NCBI GenBank assembly: GCA_964512995.1
Contig: CAZELM010000016.1
Span: forward strand, 23,993 to 87,992
Length of the DNA stretch: 64,000 bases
DNA from: CAZELM01 sp964512995
GTDB taxonomy: Bacteria; CSSED10-310
Direction: 5' to 3'
The notes under the pieces were generated by a model. It made no database searches and was not told the origin of the DNA. It worked only from the letters and a program-made list of their open reading frames with translations. This document shows positions 1 to 8,288 of the stretch, in pieces. Both the position numbers and the translations under genes were made by a program. Numbering within the stretch: the stretch's first letter is position 1; each line of letters opens with the position of its first letter.

Positions 1-96
1 GGTTTTTTTTCGGGGAAGGAACAAAGAAGCATTCAGTGAATTAATATTTACAGGTATGTACTACCTGATGCATACAATGAAAAAGTCCATAAAATG

Positions 97-130
97 TGAT
101 AACCCTAATCCGACGGGATCAGGGTTATCA
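97..130 (-). terminator. Stem-loop, possible terminator
   Basis: A 15-bp inverted repeat with one mismatch (arms 97-111 and 116-130, four-base loop) lies downstream of the minus-strand KhpA-like gene. Read on the minus strand it is followed by a T-rich stretch that includes five consecutive T. The hairpin is strong but sits about 230 nt past the gene's stop, so it could also end an unseen transcript or be a processed RNA structure. The rest of 1-361 shows no gene. Confidence 0.5.
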
Positions 131-361
131 TGATGAAAAGGGAAAATTACCCTTTATTGTATTATTACTTACAGACCAAAGGGAATGACAAACTATCCTT
201 CATGAATCAAACTAAATAACGAGCTGATTTTTATAAGATTATCTCCCGAGGTCGGTTTATCACGATTGTTAAATGTCTCATGTGGAGAATCCAACGAAGT
301 GGCTCCCTATGAATTTCCCGGTTTTACGTCGGAATGGTTTGCGATATGTGGATGGCCAGCT

Positions 362-601
362 TTATTCGTCAGAATTTGCAATTTCAAACTGCATTCGCCG
401 ATTGGCTCGCATCCCGGCTGCATTCAAGATTGTCCGGATCGCTTTCGCTGTTCTCCCCTGTCGCCCAATAACTTTTCCCATATCTGTCGGAGAAACGTGA
501 AGTTCGATGATGGTGGTCATTTCACCGGAAACTTCATTTACCTTCACTTCATCTGGATTATCTACGATTGCTCTCACGATCGATTCTACTAGTTCTCTCA
601 T
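362..601 (-). CDS. khpA: KH-domain RNA-binding protein, KhpA-like
   Basis: The 79-residue protein is a single type-II KH domain. The GXXG nucleic-acid-binding loop is G46-R-Q-G49, in the context VIGRQGR, followed by the helix that is standard for KhpA (old family name UPF0109). Length matches the family, usually 75-80 residues. KhpA proteins bind RNA in the cytoplasm and in several bacteria act with KhpB on growth and division. The ATG is preceded by a purine-rich GAGAGGTAGG stretch. KhpA often lies between rpsP and rimM; neither is seen here, and the upstream minus-strand gene is a TPR protein, so the usual operon context is missing within the window. Confidence 0.9.
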   Translation of the reverse strand: MRELVESIVRAIVDNPDEVKVNEVSGEMTTIIELHVSPTDMGKVIGRQGRTAKAIRTILNAAGMRANRRMQFEIANSDE

Positions 602-709
602 TTCCAGTACCTACCTCTCTCAGATGCAGATCATAATTAGAGTTTATGTGTTTCACAACGAAACGGACACTCTTTACTTGTAATATATATCATACGTTTT
701 TTTCAAAGG

Positions 710-1732
710 TCAAGCCTCGTATTTTTCAGGTAATATAAGATCAGAAAATGTATCTTTCATTTGATCGATCAGTTTTGAGTCCGGTACCAGTTGACGGAGC
801 ACAGTGATCAATTGCTCTGCGGAATGGCGGTCACCCAAATTCATTGCATTCATGATTTTTCGTTCCAGATCAGTGACCAATACGCTCTGATCTATCCCAT
901 TCTGGGCTTTTCTACGAAGAACGGCGGCATCAACCGACAGGCTGGTGTCCTCCGGGAAGGAAGACAGAATCTGGAGTGCCGCATGAAATCTGCCAATATC
1001 CAGTTGTCGCTGAGCTTCGACTAATAATCTTGCCCCATCATCTTCCCGCTCCTGCAACCAGATTGCCTGCTTTGCCTTTTTGATCAGATCAACACCATCC
1101 GTAAAAGAAGGTTCGATATCGGATATTCGCTCCCAAACCTTCCATGCCTCATGGTACCTCCTTTCCCCAAACAGCATGTTCCCTTCCTGGATCAAAGATT
1201 GCGCCCGGCGGCGCTTGATGATCCATTCATCGATTTCGGAGAGATAATTCAACGCCGCCTCATTATCGGGAGCCAGATGCAAAACATCCCGGCATCGTTC
1301 TCGAGCGGTCTCAAAATCACCCCGACACCGGGCATCGTGAGCTTCATCCAGATATACGCCAATCTGATCCCTCCGTTCCTGATATCTCCTTGCTCCTTGC
1401 ATACCCGCTCTGGCTTCAGCATGATCGGGCAGCATTTTAACGATATTAGAGAAGCATTCGAATGCTAACTCAGGATCCTCATTCACTAACGCCCGAACTC
1501 CTGATTTGTACATGTTCTCAATTTCTTCGAGATTATCCTGGGCTTGTTGAATTCTCATCAAGAGCGCTGAAACATCTTTGCCAGGGATTTGTGAGACCAA
1601 CTGGAATTTAGAAATGATAGCCAATGCTCTGGAAAAATCTTTCTCGAGCAATGCTATCTCAAGCTGGCTCATCATGTGTTCATCGCGGGAGTCCTCACTG
1701 TGACGCTTCTCAATTTGATCATTACTGGACAT
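710..1732 (-). CDS. TPR-repeat protein of unknown function
   Basis: This 340-residue protein has no signal peptide or membrane segment and is probably cytoplasmic. It is made of helical pairs that look like tetratricopeptide repeats. Clear units sit near residues 76-110 (LVNEDPELAFECFSNIV type), 130-165 (CRGDFETARERCRDVL type) and 180-215 (ERRYHEAWKVWERI type), and the last third is weaker. TPR arrays are scaffolds for protein binding, so no enzymatic role is claimed. It is the next minus-strand gene after fabF, 164 nt away with a hairpin between, so it is probably transcribed separately. A strong ribosome-binding site is not obvious before the ATG. Confidence 0.7.
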   Translation of the reverse strand: MSSNDQIEKRHSEDSRDEHMMSQLEIALLEKDFSRALAIISKFQLVSQIPGKDVSALLMRIQQAQDNLEEIENMYKSGVRALVNEDPELAFECFSNIVKMLPDHAEARAGMQGARRYQERRDQIGVYLDEAHDARCRGDFETARERCRDVLHLAPDNEAALNYLSEIDEWIIKRRRAQSLIQEGNMLFGERRYHEAWKVWERISDIEPSFTDGVDLIKKAKQAIWLQEREDDGARLLVEAQRQLDIGRFHAALQILSSFPEDTSLSVDAAVLRRKAQNGIDQSVLVTDLERKIMNAMNLGDRHSAEQLITVLRQLVPDSKLIDQMKDTFSDLILPEKYEA

Positions 1733-1873
1733 TTCAAAACAGCCTATTCTTTGAAAAAATGGTTACGGGATTCACCATTGGCAAATGGAATCTACTCCAC
1801 TGAAACCGGGAAAAGATGACAGCATCTCTCGGAAATGAACAGGCAAACTCCTGTACTCCATCCTGTAAGATTC
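1733..1873. other. Intergenic region, nothing recognised
   Basis: Short gap between the TPR gene and the fabF terminator hairpin. It presumably holds the promoter of the TPR gene, but I see no convincing -35/-10 pair. Confidence 0.3.
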
Positions 1874-1920
1874 AAAAAATATGCACAATCATCATTTTAT
1901 GATGAATGCGCATATTTTTT
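1874..1920 (-). terminator. Terminator overlapping the fabF stop codon
   Basis: A near-perfect inverted repeat brackets the fabF stop (TAA at 1899-1897). The outer arms are an AAAAAATATGC-type sequence with its complement, and the inner arms TCATCA/TGATGA enclose a loop of about 5 nt that contains the stop. On the minus strand the right arm ends in six T, as expected for a Rho-independent terminator. The A-tract on the other side would make it bidirectional, so it could also block plus-strand readthrough. The last four or five FabF codons form the ascending arm. Confidence 0.75.
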
Positions 1921-3144
1921 GGCGATCAGAGCCGCATTTGTACCGCCAAACCCGAAGGAATTGGAAAGAGCATAATGGAAATCAATGGTACGAGTTCCTT
2001 CATGGCAATAATCAAGATCACAATCAGGATCGAATGACTGAAAGTTGGCGGTTTTATGGATGTTACCGGTTTGGAGTGACTTTGCAACAACACAAAACTC
2101 AACAGCACCAGCAGCACCCAGTAAATGACCGATCATCGATTTCGTTGAATTGATTGGAATCTTATAGGCATACTCACCAAAAACGGTTTTTATCGCCAGG
2201 GTTTCTATTTTATCATTCAATGGTGTCGATGTTCCATGAGCATTGATATAGCCGATCTCACTGGGGTGAATCCCGGCGTTTCGCAACGCATTACGCATTG
2301 CTCGAACAGCACCCTCTCCATCGGGTGGAGGTGCTGAAAGATGAAATGCATCTCCGGACATGCCATAGCCTTTGATTTCACAATAAATTCTGGCATTTCG
2401 CCGGATTGCGTGCTGCTCTTCCTCAAGAATCACACATCCGGCGCCTTCTCCGATGACAAATCCATCCCGATCCCTATCAAACGGACGACTTGCGGTTGCA
2501 GGATCTTCGTTTCGTGTCGAAAGAGCTCGCATCGCGCAAAAACCGGCGACCGCCAATGGCATAACAGGAGCTTCGGCACCACCAGCGATCATGATATCCG
2601 CATCTCCTCGACGAATGATTTCCATCGAATCACCAATCGCATGTGTTCCGGTGGCACAAGCTGTACAGACCGATGAATTAGGTCCTTTAGCACCAAACTT
2701 CATTGAAACATGACCCGATGCCAGATTCGCAATGGCATTCGGAATAAAAAACGGAGAAACACGCCGAGGACCTTTTTCAGATAAGATCATCTGCTGACTG
2801 CATACTTCCGAAATCCCTCCAATCCCAGAACCAATATACACACCAAATCGATCGGATTCGATTTCGTTAGTGGACAATTGAGCATCTTGGACGGCCAAAG
2901 TTGCTGCCGCAACTGCATACTGAATGAAAAGATCTGTTTTTCGAACTTCTTTCGGATCCATGAACATGTTGGGATCATAACCAGTCAATTCGCCAGCGAT
3001 CTTCGATGAAAATCCATCCGTATCAAATTTCGTAATGGTCCGAATGCCGACTTTCCCAGCAAGCAAATTCTCCCACATCGCATCCATTCCGATACCCAAT
3101 GAGCTGATCGGGCCAAGACCAGTAACAACAACTTTACGAGTCAC
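1897..3144 (-). CDS. fabF: 3-oxoacyl-[acyl-carrier-protein] synthase II
   Basis: FabF condenses malonyl-ACP with acyl-ACP to extend fatty acids (type II FAS, cytoplasm). The 415-residue length is typical. The thiolase-fold Cys-His-His triad is complete: C163 in TACATGT, H303 in NAHGTSTPLND and H340 in MIGHLLGAAGAVE. The glycine-rich FGFGGTNAALI signature is near the C-terminus. The start is a GTG preceded by TTTGGAGGTAAC, a good ribosome-binding site about 8 nt upstream. In many bacteria fabF follows acpP; here the upstream minus-strand gene is an unrelated secreted protein, so fabF is outside a FAS cluster. A terminator overlaps its end. Confidence 0.96.
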   Translation of the reverse strand: MTRKVVVTGLGPISSLGIGMDAMWENLLAGKVGIRTITKFDTDGFSSKIAGELTGYDPNMFMDPKEVRKTDLFIQYAVAAATLAVQDAQLSTNEIESDRFGVYIGSGIGGISEVCSQQMILSEKGPRRVSPFFIPNAIANLASGHVSMKFGAKGPNSSVCTACATGTHAIGDSMEIIRRGDADIMIAGGAEAPVMPLAVAGFCAMRALSTRNEDPATASRPFDRDRDGFVIGEGAGCVILEEEQHAIRRNARIYCEIKGYGMSGDAFHLSAPPPDGEGAVRAMRNALRNAGIHPSEIGYINAHGTSTPLNDKIETLAIKTVFGEYAYKIPINSTKSMIGHLLGAAGAVEFCVVAKSLQTGNIHKTANFQSFDPDCDLDYCHEGTRTIDFHYALSNSFGFGGTNAALIAKKYAHSS

Positions 3145-3286
3145 AATCAGTTACCTCCAAATGAACAAAACCGGAGCCATATTTGAGAAGATTACGGCTC
3201 CGATTACACCGCGGCGGCTTTTTGGCATGACAGCCAAATGACGGGATTTTACGAATGCATCGAGCGTTAGTCAATATCCCACTGGA

Positions 3287-5395
3287 TCATTGCCTGCTGT
3301 TGCGTCCAAACACCATAAAAGCGCTCAGTAAGATAATCAATGAAATAATACCCATCTGACTCATTGTGGGAATGAAGGGTGGATAGCCTGTTTCAAACAT
3401 GTAAAACGCTGAGGCCATCGCATTGTGTGCAGACGAATTGTCTCGAGCGCCAGCAATGTAAACCTCAATCCGTTCTCCCAATCCCCATCCCATTTCCGTA
3501 TCGATTGGAGAACAAGAGATTACTGCTGCATATGGAGTCCCGGAAACTTCGAATCGGCCGGTACTGCTAGTCCCATCGATCGTATATCGCCACATATCCG
3601 GACCGTTCGTTACCCGAACTTCAAGATTGCTCAGATCCAGCGTCGATTCATAGTCCTGCACAACAAACCGAATATCGCTCCATGCAAAATTCCCGGTCGT
3701 ATTAGGTGCCGGTGATGGAGTTTCTGCCATGGGGGGTGGTGGGAAATCCCGGTTCAGCGCATCATCATCCAGTGATTCCCGTGCAGTAACTCCCGGAATA
3801 AAAGGCCGGGCGACATCCTGATGCGTTCGGAACTGGATGGGTATATTCCGAGTATTTCTGGCTCGATCCATAATCTGAAGACCGATAGAATTCACAGCAT
3901 TTTCCAGAAAACGGACTCCCGGATAGATTACAACCTGATCACCATCCCAGGTCACAAGATTTTGAGTCACAGTCAATTCGGTTCCGTTCACTATCAGCAG
4001 CAATGAATCCCGATCCAGACCAATACCGGGCCTGTCGTAGATGGTTGCCGCTACCGGACCATACAGCGGGATGTCCGTTGAAGATCCCAATGGATAACTT
4101 ATCGAGATGAACGGAGGCGTGATATCACTCGCGTGGAACCGCCATTGCCGCATTGTAATATGAGGTGATGGACACAGATCACTGACTGTAACCTGGACGG
4201 TTACATAGGAATAATCAACAAAAGGCTGATGAAGATTGCCTGGAAGCCGAACATGAAAACATGCGTTCGAACATGGATCCGGAGCCTCTCCCACTGGGCT
4301 GCATCGAGCGATCACGCAATCCGAAGCCGTAAAGACTTCCATGGGATATCCGTGATCCTTGATGGCAATGTGGAGTGACGATAAATTGATTCCAGCCGGA
4401 GCATCCTTGATTGTGAAAGATATATCCGCGTCCTGGGGAACATTGAAACTCTGAGGAATGGGCCTGAAATCACCATCATAAAAAATTGGAAAAGTTCCGG
4501 AATTTCCATAACCACCATACGCTCCCAGGTCTGCCGGACTCTCATCCACATCATACAAAGACTCCATCGAACATTGGGGAGTGCCGGAAGGATTGATAAA
4601 GTTGACACAGGGAGATGTGTCCATTAAGTGATAGTCGCCGGCTTCATAATCAATAAATTGAGGATCGACTCCATCGGGAATCGTCAGAGCGCTCCATTGA
4701 TCACAATACGCAATGGTTGCACCAAAAACATGAGCTCCATTCTGATAAAAGCAGTTGTTTTTAAACTGGAGATAAGAACCAGTCAACTGGATTCCATACA
4801 CAGTATTATAAGCAATGATATTGTATCTGATCCAGGAGTTGACAGATGCTTGTTCGGTAAAAATCCCTGCATTACAGTTTACAATCGTGCAGAATTCAAT
4901 ATTGTAAGATCCTCGATAGATATGTATCCCATATAAAGGGCAACCATCGATAATACATCCAGAGATCACCGGAAAATCAGCGGTACTGCTCAAATTTCCG
5001 GAGATATAAACTCCCTTCATACCATCAGTGATGGTAAATCCTCGTATCGTAATCACTCCAGATGAAATGGTCGGATCTGAAATTGTCACCACGGGATTAT
5101 AATTGCCTTCCGGAGCAGATAGAATGCATTGTTCCGGCTCCCGGCACCAGGATTCAAGTGTGATATCACGGTTTATGACAATACTTTCTCGATAGGTCCC
5201 ATTGGCTACAAATATTGTATCACCGGCATCCGATGCATCGATCACCTCCTGAATGGTATGTCCCGCATTATCCCATCTGTCATAAGGATACGATGGATCT
5301 TCACTAGAGGGAGATACAAACCGAATGTCCTGCGCAAAGACGTTTGAACTCCAGAAAAACAACACAACTCCCAGAAACATAAGCAATTTCTTCAT
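3287..5395 (-). CDS. Secreted right-handed beta-helix protein with IPTL-CTERM-like tail
   Basis: The 702-residue protein starts with a Sec signal peptide (MKKLLMFLGVVLFFWSSNVFAQ). Residues about 45-300 look like a NosD/pectate-lyase-type parallel beta-helix: TIQEVIDASDAGDTIFVANG near the start, then short repeated strands carrying Gly-Val-Tyr-Ile, Asn and Cys ladders. The middle (about 310-660) looks like Ig-like or bacterial adhesion domains. The C-terminus has an IPTM-S-Q-x-G motif, a hydrophobic helix and a short basic end (GRNSRQ), which matches the IPTL-CTERM architecture of exosortase-type substrates. No sorting enzyme is in the window. Substrate is unknown. The ATG follows a GGAG motif about 8 nt away. 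Signal and tail are directly visible; fold assignment is from repeat style. Confidence 0.75.
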   Translation of the reverse strand: MKKLLMFLGVVLFFWSSNVFAQDIRFVSPSSEDPSYPYDRWDNAGHTIQEVIDASDAGDTIFVANGTYRESIVINRDITLESWCREPEQCILSAPEGNYNPVVTISDPTISSGVITIRGFTITDGMKGVYISGNLSSTADFPVISGCIIDGCPLYGIHIYRGSYNIEFCTIVNCNAGIFTEQASVNSWIRYNIIAYNTVYGIQLTGSYLQFKNNCFYQNGAHVFGATIAYCDQWSALTIPDGVDPQFIDYEAGDYHLMDTSPCVNFINPSGTPQCSMESLYDVDESPADLGAYGGYGNSGTFPIFYDGDFRPIPQSFNVPQDADISFTIKDAPAGINLSSLHIAIKDHGYPMEVFTASDCVIARCSPVGEAPDPCSNACFHVRLPGNLHQPFVDYSYVTVQVTVSDLCPSPHITMRQWRFHASDITPPFISISYPLGSSTDIPLYGPVAATIYDRPGIGLDRDSLLLIVNGTELTVTQNLVTWDGDQVVIYPGVRFLENAVNSIGLQIMDRARNTRNIPIQFRTHQDVARPFIPGVTARESLDDDALNRDFPPPPMAETPSPAPNTTGNFAWSDIRFVVQDYESTLDLSNLEVRVTNGPDMWRYTIDGTSSTGRFEVSGTPYAAVISCSPIDTEMGWGLGERIEVYIAGARDNSSAHNAMASAFYMFETGYPPFIPTMSQMGIISLIILLSAFMVFGRNSRQ

Positions 5396-5815
5396 ATATT
5401 AATCTCCATTTTTCCCCTGAAAGCCTTCAGCGTTCCAACTCATCCCTTACATTATATAAATAGTAAATAGATTGGAGCAAATTTTGACAATTATTTATAG
5501 ATACCGAGAACTGAAAAATGTTTACTCACGCAGCCAATGATTCTCAAAAATGGCAACTGATTTCAGAAAGTGTGTCATCTTTAAAAACGATTTTCAAAAC
5601 GGACATTCTCTTTGGAGGTACAACGCTCCACGACCCCGACGCAATAAAACTCGAATGAAGTTTCAGTACTAGGTCTCGATAACGATGGCTCATCAATTAC
5701 CATAAAGGAAAACCGATGAATTCGGCTTTGCCCGACCGGAAAAACTCCCCGGAACACTCTCCTCCCTCGTCAGGAAAGGCTATCGACTGCTGATCACTCT
5801 CAAAAACTGGAACCA
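5396..5815. other. Intergenic region, nothing recognised
   Basis: 420 bp between two minus-strand genes. I see no open frame with a ribosome-binding site, no RNA gene and no strong hairpin. It probably contains the promoter of the beta-helix gene. Confidence 0.3.
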
Positions 5816-7141
5816 TCATTGGAAATCCGGAAAGCGTACCACGGACTCAAAAACCTCGACTAAAACAGGATCAAATTGAGTACCGGCATACGCTCGTATC
5901 TCTCTTATGGCTTCCATTGATTGCAGGTGCTCCAGTCGATAGGAGGCGGGGTTGGTCATCGTATCGAAAGTCTCAGCCAACGCAAGGATTCGCGAGAAGA
6001 GGGGAATTTCATCACCCTTCAATTGATGCGGATAACCAGTGCCATCATACCGTTCGTGATGATACCGGATGATCGAGGCAACATCTTTCCAAAGATGAAT
6101 CGGTTTGATTAGTTCATATCCCAACTCCGGATGCTGTTCAATCATTTTTCGAGTATTTGCACCTTTATTGATACGAATGAATCCAATATCATGAAGCAAT
6201 GCAGCAAAATAAAGATCTTTCATGTCTTTATCAGATAACTTCAATTGTTTGCCGATCAGACACGCATATCGTGCTGTATTTTTCAGGTGATCTTTCCAGA
6301 ACTGGCGTGTTCCTTCCAGCGAAGAAAGCAAAATTTCTGTGATGTGCGTAACATAGTTCTGCTGATCGTTACGATATAAGCCATTTTCGATGAAGATTGA
6401 AGCCTGACTGGCCAGACTCTTCAACAGATTTGCATCTTCGGGATAAAATCCCTTATTCCCGCTGCGCTGAAGGAGTTCCACTGTTCCATAATTCTTCGAT
6501 CCGATCCCCAATGGTGCTGCTAAAATCGCTGTTGTATCGAAATTGGGTAATATGTCGAAGGAGTCATCATAGCGGGGGTCACCTTCGAGATCATTCAGCA
6601 ATACCACTTCATTTTCTTTGGCCACCCAACCTGCAACACCGACTCCAACCGGAATTTCTTTGACCGTGATCGCTCCTGTTCCCACGCTGACCACAAAGGT
6701 CAACACATCCCGATCATTGGCTCTCAATAGCACAATACCCGCAGAAGCACCTGTCATCTCGATCGCGCTTTTAACAATATCCTCCAACAAAACATCATCA
6801 TACAACTGGCGGTTCAGGGACTGGGACAACTCAAACAATCGACTCAATCGGTCATTACAGGTTCTGAAATTCTCGAGCATTTCCCGTGTTGCAGCACGGG
6901 ACACAAAAAAACCCAGAATCGCTAAGAATATCATAAGAAACAGAAGAGTCGTAAGATATTGAAATGTTCGATCGTTTTCCGATTCCTTCAGCACCGGCTC
7001 CACATATTTAAGCAACACAAAAACCAAGGCAGCCAGAGGAATGATAGAAGAAAAAATAAAAGCGATGTTATATCGATCAAACAATCCCAGTTTTGATATC
7101 AAAAACCGGCGCGTTGATTTGTCTGTAATATGATGCTCCAT
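5816..7141 (-). CDS. Membrane GAF/HD-GYP protein, possible c-di-GMP phosphodiesterase
   Basis: The 441-residue protein has two predicted membrane helices (about 27-46 and 62-82), a GAF domain (about 110-255) and a C-terminal HD-GYP domain (about 270-440). The HD dyad is H317-D318, and HHERYDGTGY at 361-370 is the signature HHExxDGxGYP. The conserved lysine after HD-[IV]-G is replaced: HDIGF instead of HDIGK. The usual loop after it is also divergent, so activity on c-di-GMP is likely but not certain. GAF domains bind small ligands and would regulate the output. No diguanylate cyclase (GGDEF) gene is visible in the window. The gene stands alone and points away from the tandem repeat array. Confidence 0.85.
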   Translation of the reverse strand: MEHHITDKSTRRFLISKLGLFDRYNIAFIFSSIIPLAALVFVLLKYVEPVLKESENDRTFQYLTTLLFLMIFLAILGFFVSRAATREMLENFRTCNDRLSRLFELSQSLNRQLYDDVLLEDIVKSAIEMTGASAGIVLLRANDRDVLTFVVSVGTGAITVKEIPVGVGVAGWVAKENEVVLLNDLEGDPRYDDSFDILPNFDTTAILAAPLGIGSKNYGTVELLQRSGNKGFYPEDANLLKSLASQASIFIENGLYRNDQQNYVTHITEILLSSLEGTRQFWKDHLKNTARYACLIGKQLKLSDKDMKDLYFAALLHDIGFIRINKGANTRKMIEQHPELGYELIKPIHLWKDVASIIRYHHERYDGTGYPHQLKGDEIPLFSRILALAETFDTMTNPASYRLEHLQSMEAIREIRAYAGTQFDPVLVEVFESVVRFPDFQ

Positions 7142-7470
7142 TTTACCTCTGAAAACACTGGAATGTATTTCATCCGATCAGCGTCAACCTAAAGAAGCGG
7201 TGGTCCACCGCTCGACGATCAATAGATATACGCTCTTATCAAATTGTTTACAAAATGAAATCATCCGAAAGAGACCTGATCACAAAGCTCGTCAGAGAAA
7301 CCCTGGCCAACGACATCATCTGAGCAATGGGAACAATGCGCTACCGTGCCATGTCGGCGACATCATCACCAATCCTCTCCTGTACGAAACAGATCATAAA
7401 AGGCACGAATAAGATTGATTGGAGAAAGAGGTTTATCAGAACGAGACGGCACTTGATAACATCTGATCCC
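7142..7470. other. Gap upstream of the repeat array
   Basis: About 330 bp between the HD-GYP gene and the repeat array. Open frames here are extensions of frames through the repeat and lack ribosome-binding sites. A degenerate half-copy of the repeat, with the ACTTGATAACATCTGATCCC type of sequence, occupies about 7449-7470. Confidence 0.35.
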
Positions 7471-8016
7471 GCACTTCAGGCATCTGACAGCGCGCTTCAG
7501 GCATCTGACAACGCACTTCAGACATCTGACAATGCGCTTCAGACATCTGACAACGCGCTTCAGACATCTGACAACGCGCTTCAGACATCTGACAACGCAC
7601 TTCAGGCATCTGACAACGCACTTCAGACATCTGACAACGCGCTTCAGACATCTGACAACGCACTTCAGACATCTGACAACGCGCTTCAGGCATCTGACAA
7701 CGCGCTTCAGGCATCTGACAATGCGCTTCAGGCATCTGACAACGCGCTTCAGACATCTGACAATGCGCTTCAGACAACTGACACTGCGCTTCAGGCATCT
7801 GACAACGCGCTTCAGACATCTGACAATGCGCTTCAGACAACTGACACTGCGCTTCAGGCATCTGACAACGCACTTCAGGCATCTGACAACGCACTTCAGG
7901 CATCTGACAACGCACTTCAGACATCTGACAACGCACTTCAGACATCTGACAACGCGCTTCAGACATCTGACAATGCGCTTCAGACATCTGACAATGCGCT
8001 TCAGACATCTGACAAC
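7471..8016. repeat. Tandem array, 26 copies of a 21-bp unit
   Basis: I count 26 complete head-to-tail units of the form GCRCTTCAGRCATCTGACAAY, followed by a partial copy from 8017. Three positions vary freely (A/G, C/T, G/A), and two units (15 and 18) carry ACT-GAC-ACT instead. Each unit contains the dyad TCAGA-CA-TCTGA. Because 21 is divisible by three and the unit lacks stops in four of six frames, long frames run through on both strands. The plus frame reads ALQ(T/A)SDN. In that frame two of the three variable sites are silent third positions, which is weak support for translation. None of the through-running frames has a convincing ribosome-binding site, so I annotate it as a minisatellite, not a gene. 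Confidence 0.95.
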
Positions 8017-8022
8017 GCACTT

Positions 8023-8288
8023 CTGGATCAAAGAACTCCAGGATTGAAATATTGACTGCACGAATCAATGAGATAGTGATTGATGAGAGCGGATGCCCGT
8101 AGAAATATAATCAATAGTTTCTGACAACTTGACAAAGAGACCGATGGTTCGAATAAAAATATGAGTTGAATAAAAAGGGCCGAATGCCGAAAATCAATGG
8201 ATAGAACTGACCGGCTCTTTTCGTTATACTTCATCCGAACGGTTTACCTATCCAAAACACTGGAACGTTTAGACAGGAGTTAGATATT
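8023..8288. other. Gap between repeat array and selA
   Basis: No gene or tRNA seen. A short stretch near 8118-8135 (TCTGACAACTTGAC) resembles the repeat unit and may be a decayed copy. It also contains a TTGACA hexamer without a good -10 at the right distance. An AGGAGT site just before the selA GTG is the clear signal here. Confidence 0.35.

Noticed and set aside
5396..5815. tRNA or small RNA gene in the gap
   Set aside because: No cloverleaf or T-arm sequence, and no strong hairpin with T-run was found by eye.
7471..8016. CRISPR array
   Set aside because: The 21-bp units are directly joined with no spacers, and there are no cas genes. It is a tandem repeat.
7327..8068. Four long frames through the 21-bp array, on both strands
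   Set aside because: They exist because the unit length is divisible by three and lacks stops in these frames. None has a convincing ribosome-binding site or a recognisable domain outside the repeat. Annotated only as a repeat.
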